Shown one piece after another: positions 35,103 through 40,206 of a stretch of 40,206 nt of DNA. Positions within the stretch are counted from its first letter, which is position 1, and each line of letters opens with the position of its first letter. The notes below the pieces were generated by a model. It worked only from the letters and a program-made list of their open reading frames with translations. It did no database searches and was not told the origin of the DNA. This DNA is from Oleispira sp964022115 (GTDB lineage Bacteria > Pseudomonadota > Gammaproteobacteria > Pseudomonadales > Oceanobacteraceae). The position numbers and the translations under genes are program-made. The DNA is taken from positions 1-40,206 of the forward strand of contig CAXIBC010000015.1 in the NCBI GenBank assembly GCA_964022115.1, written 5' to 3'.

Positions 35103-36137
35103 TTAAGGGGAGCTAATATTCAAACGACGATTTCGGCCTTCAAACCCTTGCGCGTCTACACCTCTAATCAGCAACTGAAAACTACCTGAATCTAAATCGT
35201 GCAGGGTAAAAGATGTGCCTTCAACATCTTCTTCCCACAATTGGCTATTTTCAGTTATCAAACTCACCTTGTATGATTTAGCACCATCAATAGGGTGCCA
35301 CTGAATATCTAATGGCATTTGTATTTGTCTGCTTTCGTTAATATCCATTAAAGGACGCGGCAATAGTGCTACGGGGGCAAAAACCCCTTGGCCTTCAACT
35401 GCCATAACCCCTTGCCCGGCTTTAATGTTTTCTTGGTTACTCTCTGAAGTGACAACTAATGCACCGCTTAATAACTCGGTCCTCATTACCGCAATACCAT
35501 GATCAGATTGGGTATTCGTCACTCGAAACTCGGTTCCTCTCACCGCCGCAACTGCAGCGGGGGTTGATATTTGATACCGGCTATTTTTATTTTTGACCTT
35601 TTCAACTTGCGCTTTCACACGTCCTTTTAATAATTCAACTCGGGTACTTACCAACTGACTAGGATCATAGAATTGCAGGCTAGCCATACGTATGGTGCTA
35701 TTCTCTTTAAGCAACAATCGTGATTCGTCGGCAAACTTAATCATCGCAGTACCTTTTAGCGCCTTAACGACATCCTGCTGGCTTAAGCGCTCACCTACAT
35801 TCAATTTTTCTTCACTTTTTCCCTGTCGAATAACACTCACGTTGCCTTCAACCGCAATCACTAATGCCGTAGTAGGGTGATCGATTAACCAAGCTTTAGG
35901 AATTCGAATAATGGACTTAGGGGGTAAATATTTTGGAGTTTTTAACTGGTTATACTCAACCAGTTTTTTCCAACATAAGGGGTCAGTTACGTACGTTTTA
36001 CATATTCCCCATACTGTATCGTTTTTCTTTACCGTATAAATTAGATCATCATCCGCTGACTGAGCCAGAGCATAAACCGAGTTCGTGAACAGTAAAGTCG
36101 CGACTGCGATGGTTAATAATTGCTTCATTACTTTCAT
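35103..36137 (-). CDS. Periplasmic LysM-FecR domain protein
   Basis: This is a 344-residue exported protein. The signal peptide ends near residue 25 (NSVYALA). LysM (about 32-76, YTVKKNDTVWGICKTYVTDP) is predicted to bind peptidoglycan. The FecR domain (about 95-205) has ADESRLLLKENSTIRM and the hallmark TPAAVAAVRGTEFRV. A C-terminal fibronectin-III-like domain (about 270-335) follows. Unlike classical FecR it lacks a cytoplasmic anti-sigma part and any transmembrane helix after the signal, and no ECF sigma gene is near. It sits between response regulator and kinase (38- and 27-base gaps), suggesting a periplasmic input to CHASE2. AGG before the first ATG supports the start. Confidence 0.9.
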   Translation of the reverse strand: MKVMKQLLTIAVATLLFTNSVYALAQSADDDLIYTVKKNDTVWGICKTYVTDPLCWKKLVEYNQLKTPKYLPPKSIIRIPKAWLIDHPTTALVIAVEGNVSVIRQGKSEEKLNVGERLSQQDVVKALKGTAMIKFADESRLLLKENSTIRMASLQFYDPSQLVSTRVELLKGRVKAQVEKVKNKNSRYQISTPAAVAAVRGTEFRVTNTQSDHGIAVMRTELLSGALVVTSESNQENIKAGQGVMAVEGQGVFAPVALLPRPLMDINESRQIQMPLDIQWHPIDGAKSYKVSLITENSQLWEEDVEGTSFTLHDLDSGSFQLLIRGVDAQGFEGRNRRLNISSP

Positions 36138-36175
36138 GTAATTGCCTTAACGTATCATTAATTCAGCGACGAACA

Positions 36176-36874
36176 TTATTCGAGCTTCTCTAAGCGATAA
36201 CCATGTTGATAAATTGTTTTCACTCGAAAACCACTTTCTGGAGATATTCCTAAGGCTTTACGCACTCGACTAACATGAACATCAACGGTACGGGTATTTA
36301 ACTCCGAAGAAATGCCCCACACGGATTCTAATAAAAAGCTTCTGGAGAGAATACGGCCAATGTTATCAAACAAACAGCTAGCAACTTCAAAGTCTTTATC
36401 CGTCATATCGACCTGTTGGCCATTAACAAAAGCTTTTCTATTATGCAAATCAAAACGATAAGGGCCATGCTCAATCAGACTCTCTGGCTGAGAACCTTGT
36501 GTACGTCTTAATAATGCCTGTAAGCGAGCTTTTAATTCAATACGTAAAAGCGGCTTTCGCATATAGTCATCAGCACCAGCCTCTAGTGCTTGTACTACAT
36601 CAGTTTCACTATCTCGCATTGAGCAAAAGAGTATAGGTAAGCTTTGATGATATTTATTTCTAATCAACTTTACTGCTTCAAGCCCCGACATTTCCGGTAA
36701 CTCCCAATCCAACAAAGCGATATCAAAATCTTGATCTTTCAGCCGATTCAATAGCACCTGTGTTTGAGAAAAATGCTCATAATGATAGCCAAATTCATCA
36801 AACCAAGCCGTCACCATTTTTGCTTGTTCGAGGTCGTCTTCTAAATAAGCAATGTTTATTTCATTTTTTCTCAA
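36176..36874 (-). CDS. OmpR/PhoB-family response regulator
   Basis: This 232-residue two-component regulator has a receiver domain (about 7-118) with acidic E12-D13-D14, phospho-acceptor D56 in LLDWELPEMSG, S85 and K107 in YMRKPL. The winged-helix DNA-binding domain (about 135-230) has TDKDFEVASCLFDN, LLESVWGISSELNTRTVDVHVSRVRKAL and TIYQHGYRL. Translation starts at TTG with AAGGA seven bases upstream. It lies 50 bases after the TSP3-OmpA gene and 38 before the FecR-LysM gene. The CHASE2 kinase encoded two genes downstream is its likely partner. Confidence 0.94.
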   Translation of the reverse strand: MRKNEINIAYLEDDLEQAKMVTAWFDEFGYHYEHFSQTQVLLNRLKDQDFDIALLDWELPEMSGLEAVKLIRNKYHQSLPILFCSMRDSETDVVQALEAGADDYMRKPLLRIELKARLQALLRRTQGSQPESLIEHGPYRFDLHNRKAFVNGQQVDMTDKDFEVASCLFDNIGRILSRSFLLESVWGISSELNTRTVDVHVSRVRKALGISPESGFRVKTIYQHGYRLEKLE

Positions 36875-36924
36875 ACTATTATCCTTAACTTTTTAATCTC
36901 TGATCTTTACTTAAGGGTCTTGCT

Positions 36925-39900
36925 TTAAAGATCAGTCAAGATAAATTCAACACGTCTATTCTTCTTACGGCCTTCAGCCGTTGAGTTGCCTGCAACTGGG
37001 TTATCTTCACCAAACCCTACCGCGGTTAATCGAGACGCTGCAATCTGCTTTTGTGTTAGGTATTTTACAACGGCTTCAGCACGTTTCTGCGATAGTTTTC
37101 TATTATAACTATCAGAGCCTCTATTATCACTGTGTGCTTGCACTTCAATCTTAATTGCAACATATGTGACAAGCATATCTGCAATTTCATTTAAGGCCAT
37201 TTTACTAGGCTCGGTTAATGACGCCGAATTAAACTCAAAATTTACATTGGCAATCAAGTCTCCAACTTGGCCATTATAAGTAGCGCAGCCACGCTCATTG
37301 ACTGATACACCTTTTGGTGTGTAAGGACATTCATCTTCATCATCTAATAAACCATCGAGATCACCATCCAATACAACAGGGGCTAGTTGAATCACTTTTG
37401 CACCTGCCGCAGTCACGGGTAACTCTTCTACCATGGCAACAAACTGTTCTTCTTGCTGATCTTTTTTATCTACGATAGGTAGTGGTGGCAAACTGGGTGT
37501 ACGAGATTTAAAGCCAAAGCGTTTAACAATATTTAATGTCAATAAAGAGGCATCTGCATCGTATGAGTCAATTTCCAATCGCACACTGAATTTTTTTGGT
37601 AAATACAACTCAGCGCCAATTGCACCAAATAACTGGCCTTGGCTTTTCGATTCGTAACTCACTCCTTTACCTTCATTAGTCATGTGGTTTAGACCCGCTT
37701 TGGCATAAAGAGCAATACTGCCTTTAACCCGCTCTCCCCCACGGGCCCAATAATGCAGCATGGCATTTCCCCCCACCATGCGATACCCCATCTGCCCTCC
37801 GGGCTTCAAGGAAACACGACCAAGATCACTATAATAACCTTCAATGGATAGATGGTCATTCCAGTCCCAACCTGCACTTAACTTCCAAGCGTCCTGAGTA
37901 TGATCATCTATCGAGTATTGTGTACCACCAATACCTGGGTCTAAATAACTTTGGCCCAAACCCGCGCCCGCATATAAATCCATTTCATCCCACCAAGCAG
38001 CATTCACGGCTAAAGAGGAAAATAAAATAGGCAGCGCAATCACTTTAGCTGAGCGACGACGCCAAACTACCAGTATGGCCAGCATCATGATAAAAGCGGC
38101 CGACAAGCTACCCGCACCATGAACACCTGTTTTAATCGTACCCAAATCAACTTCTGGCGCAGGGTTCAGATTAGTTTTAAGCGGAGAAGAATCACTATCT
38201 AAATAATCTGCAATGCCATCACGATCGGTATCAACGCAATTAGGCCAGCTGCTACACTCATCAGCATCAGCAATACCATCGCCATCGCTATCACCGCCTT
38301 TTTCACCGTCGCGACCATTTACCTTATCAGCAATATCTGGAATGCCATCACCATCAGTATCTTGCGGCTGATTAGGGTTAGCACCTACTTCCGTCGCATC
38401 ATCAATGCCGTCATTATCTGAATCCGTATCCGCATAATCTGGAATACCATCACCATCAGTATCCCGACATGGCGAAGTCGTGCATTCAATGTCATCTGCG
38501 ATGCCATCTTTATCGCTATCCCCTGCACTACCATCAGTGGCACTGCCATCGGCATCAATAACATCAGGTATACCATCGTTATCCGTATCTCGGGGGTTAT
38601 TAGGATCGAACGGCTCATCACGCTCATCAACATCGTTAATACCATCATTATCGGCATCTTCATCTAGATAATCTGGGCTACCATCACCATCGGTATCGCG
38701 TGGATTCGTAGATGGGTTGTTATCACCATCAAAGTTTGAATCTTCATCACCATCGCTAATGCCATCACCATCTGAATCATTTTGATTATCTAGATAATCG
38801 CGGACGCCATCGCCATCCGTATCAGGACAGTTAGTTGGATAATTAGGACACTCTTCAGCATCACTTAAACCATCATTATCACTATCACCACCACCCGCTT
38901 CGCCACTATGAGTATCGGAACCATCGGCATGATCAACGACATCAGGAATACCATCACCATCCGAATCTTTTGGATTAGCAGGGTCGTGTGGCTGATGTAC
39001 TTCATTACGATCTAGGGTGCCATCATTATCAGAATCCTCATCGCGATAATCTGGGATTCCATCACCATCAGAATCTTTTGCGACGCCAGTACCTTCACCA
39101 CCATTATTCGCAATACCGTCAGCTTCTTCATCATCAGAAATACCATCATTATCAGAATCGCTATCTAGATAATCATAAATACCGTCTTTATCAGAATCAC
39201 GACAAGGCAAGGCTGGTCCACACTCAGCTTTATCATCAATACCGTCATTATCGCTATCACCATAAGCCGGTGCTGGACCATCACCCTTAGGGTCTAAATA
39301 ATCAGGAATTAAATCGCCATCACTATCACCAGGCTGCTCTGCAGTATCTTTGATTCCATCGTTATCGGTATCAGCATCCGCATCTGAATTTACATTAGGC
39401 ATACAACCTTTAAATGACTCAGTTTCTGGCATCGCTTTAATGCCATCACAAATTCCATTACCATCAGCATCGGGGTTAATGGGATCTTCATCTGGGCCTG
39501 CGGTACACACATCTTCAACCGCTAAGTCACCATCACAAATTCCATCAGCATCTTGATCAGGGTTTAAACGGCCTTCGTTGCTTTCATCTACATCCAATAG
39601 ACCGTCATTATCATCATCCTTATCGGTTACATCTGGAGTGCCATCACCATCACTATCAAGCGGAGTATCGTTTTCATCCTCTGGATCAGTACCGGCTTGC
39701 ACTTCATTGATATTACTAATGCCATCCTTGTCTGAATCGTTATGCGGATTAGATTCCTCACCAGGCTCATTTACATCAGCAACACCATCACCATCATCAT
39801 CCGCATCACTCACATTTTTAATGCCATCATTATCAAAGTCACATTCATCATGGCGATTATCTGGAGTACACGCATCGACGGCATCACGTTCTGATTCTGA

Positions 39901-40206
39901 CGTATCAGGAATACCATCATTATCATCATCTTTATCGATACTATCAGGCAGCCCATCTTGATCGGTATCTGGACCACCGTCATTAACCGCATCAATTACA
40001 GAATTAATTTCCTCTACTGTCGGGTTTTCAGGGTCTGCGAAATATGATGGTTTAGCCAAGAAAGCATCATGATATTCTGAAATATTGTCCGCATTAATAC
40101 CAACAATACCGCGAATATCTGTTAACTGAGCAGCTGTGATCAATGTCCCATCGGCATTACCCGCTAGGTCTTCTTTAAGCGCTTCAAGTGCGTTAATACT
40201 CGCATT
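36925..40206 (-). CDS. Giant TSP3-repeat OmpA-family outer-membrane protein (5' end beyond window)
   Basis: The frame is open to the right edge, so the protein is longer than the 1093 codons seen. Order from the edge: a short region (40000-40206), then about 29 thrombospondin-3 units of the form DxDxDGxxD (38186-39982), which bind calcium in known proteins. Next come a GAGSLS stretch with a hydrophobic helix and RRR (38050-38115), immediately followed by a signal-peptide-like segment ending LAVNA-AWW (about 37996-38058). An OmpA-type barrel (about 37480-37990), a TSP3-like linker with two cysteines, and an OmpA C-terminal peptidoglycan-binding domain (about 36928-37260, NFEFNSASL, SDNRGSDSYN, RRVEF) complete it. 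It looks like two exported proteins joined in frame. It heads the gene series with the two-component system. Confidence 0.88.
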   Translation of the reverse strand, partial: NASINALEALKEDLAGNADGTLITAAQLTDIRGIVGINADNISEYHDAFLAKPSYFADPENPTVEEINSVIDAVNDGGPDTDQDGLPDSIDKDDDNDGIPDTSESERDAVDACTPDNRHDECDFDNDGIKNVSDADDDGDGVADVNEPGEESNPHNDSDKDGISNINEVQAGTDPEDENDTPLDSDGDGTPDVTDKDDDNDGLLDVDESNEGRLNPDQDADGICDGDLAVEDVCTAGPDEDPINPDADGNGICDGIKAMPETESFKGCMPNVNSDADADTDNDGIKDTAEQPGDSDGDLIPDYLDPKGDGPAPAYGDSDNDGIDDKAECGPALPCRDSDKDGIYDYLDSDSDNDGISDDEEADGIANNGGEGTGVAKDSDGDGIPDYRDEDSDNDGTLDRNEVHQPHDPANPKDSDGDGIPDVVDHADGSDTHSGEAGGGDSDNDGLSDAEECPNYPTNCPDTDGDGVRDYLDNQNDSDGDGISDGDEDSNFDGDNNPSTNPRDTDGDGSPDYLDEDADNDGINDVDERDEPFDPNNPRDTDNDGIPDVIDADGSATDGSAGDSDKDGIADDIECTTSPCRDTDGDGIPDYADTDSDNDGIDDATEVGANPNQPQDTDGDGIPDIADKVNGRDGEKGGDSDGDGIADADECSSWPNCVDTDRDGIADYLDSDSSPLKTNLNPAPEVDLGTIKTGVHGAGSLSAAFIMMLAILVVWRRRSAKVIALPILFSSLAVNAAWWDEMDLYAGAGLGQSYLDPGIGGTQYSIDDHTQDAWKLSAGWDWNDHLSIEGYYSDLGRVSLKPGGQMGYRMVGGNAMLHYWARGGERVKGSIALYAKAGLNHMTNEGKGVSYESKSQGQLFGAIGAELYLPKKFSVRLEIDSYDADASLLTLNIVKRFGFKSRTPSLPPLPIVDKKDQQEEQFVAMVEELPVTAAGAKVIQLAPVVLDGDLDGLLDDEDECPYTPKGVSVNERGCATYNGQVGDLIANVNFEFNSASLTEPSKMALNEIADMLVTYVAIKIEVQAHSDNRGSDSYNRKLSQKRAEAVVKYLTQKQIAASRLTAVGFGEDNPVAGNSTAEGRKKNRRVEFILTDL
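38186..39982 (-). repeat. Array of about 29 thrombospondin type 3 repeats
   Basis: The coding repeat has a unit such as DSDGDGIPDYxD or DSDNDGxxD, 10-25 residues apart. Within it four longer modules recur, each containing a cysteine pair of form EC-x(4-6)-C-x-D-[ST]-D, at about 39202-39224, 38825-38853, 38466-38488 and 38237-38261. The acidic, asparagine-rich calcium-binding pattern is clear. Opposite-strand open frames here are serine-rich shadows of the repeat. Confidence 0.9.

Noticed and set aside
35103..36137. Classical FecR anti-sigma regulator of iron uptake
   Set aside because: There is no cytoplasmic N-terminal anti-sigma region, no ECF sigma factor and no TonB receptor nearby; the LysM and signal peptide place it fully in the periplasm.
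38040..38120. Frameshift or assembly error joining two genes at the TSP3/OmpA junction
   Set aside because: The frame is continuous with no stop or odd codon use, and no ribosome-binding site precedes the internal ATGs at 38086-38088 and 38083-38085. An error cannot be excluded without reads, but nothing in the sequence requires one.
38480..39961. Open frames on the plus strand opposite the TSP3 array (serine- or histidine/tyrosine-rich) and a methionine/isoleucine-rich shifted minus frame
   Set aside because: They are shadow frames created by the repetitive Asp/Gly coding pattern; composition is low-complexity and no ribosome-binding site is present.

Overview
The window is a chromosomal segment of a marine-type gammaproteobacterium. 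The core gene order rpsB-tsf-pyrH-frr-uppS-cdsA-dxr-rseP-bamA-skp-lpxD-fabZ-lpxA-lpxB-rnhB, with map-glnD divergent from rpsB, is the classic gammaproteobacterial arrangement. CmoM, YqcC, YchJ, DUF3549 and HI0933-type proteins fit the same class. AT-leaning composition and frequent TTG/GTG starts suggest an Oceanospirillales-like genome (Oleispira/Bermanella/Thalassolituus type), but that is inference from gene content, not a database match.

Layout. 1-778 has no gene and holds a cluster of foldback intergenic repeats. 779-11451 is mixed: an AraC regulator with a duplicated-domain, nuclease-like protein, the tRNA methyltransferase CmoM, a peroxiredoxin-glutaredoxin fusion, two small proteins (YqcC and a membrane coiled coil), DUF3549, a phosphoethanolamine-transferase-like sulfatase-fold enzyme, YchJ, a small membrane protein, a Lys/Ala-rich exported protein and two overlapping GNAT acetyltransferases. 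11520-12746 is a HI0933 flavoprotein. 12794-27446, all on the minus strand, is the translation, isoprenoid/phospholipid, outer-membrane assembly and lipid A block. It starts at rpsB with a structured leader, has an attenuator-like hairpin before tsf and a clear terminator after tsf, and then runs as one tight series from pyrH to rnhB. 27788-31335 is map-glnD on the plus strand.

31351-40206, on the minus strand, is the most unusual part. A very large OmpA-family outer-membrane protein, open at the right edge, carries about 29 calcium-binding-type thrombospondin-3 repeats. It is followed at short intervals by an OmpR-type response regulator, a LysM-FecR periplasmic protein and a CHASE2 histidine kinase, then an adenine deaminase. 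Together these look like an envelope- or surface-sensing system: outer-membrane/peptidoglycan protein, peptidoglycan-binding periplasmic FecR protein, inner-membrane kinase and DNA-binding regulator. The OmpA gene appears to be an in-frame fusion of a surface protein ending in a GlyGly-CTERM-like sorting tail with a second, signal-peptide-bearing OmpA porin.

No tRNA, rRNA, CRISPR array, insertion sequence or phage gene was recognised.
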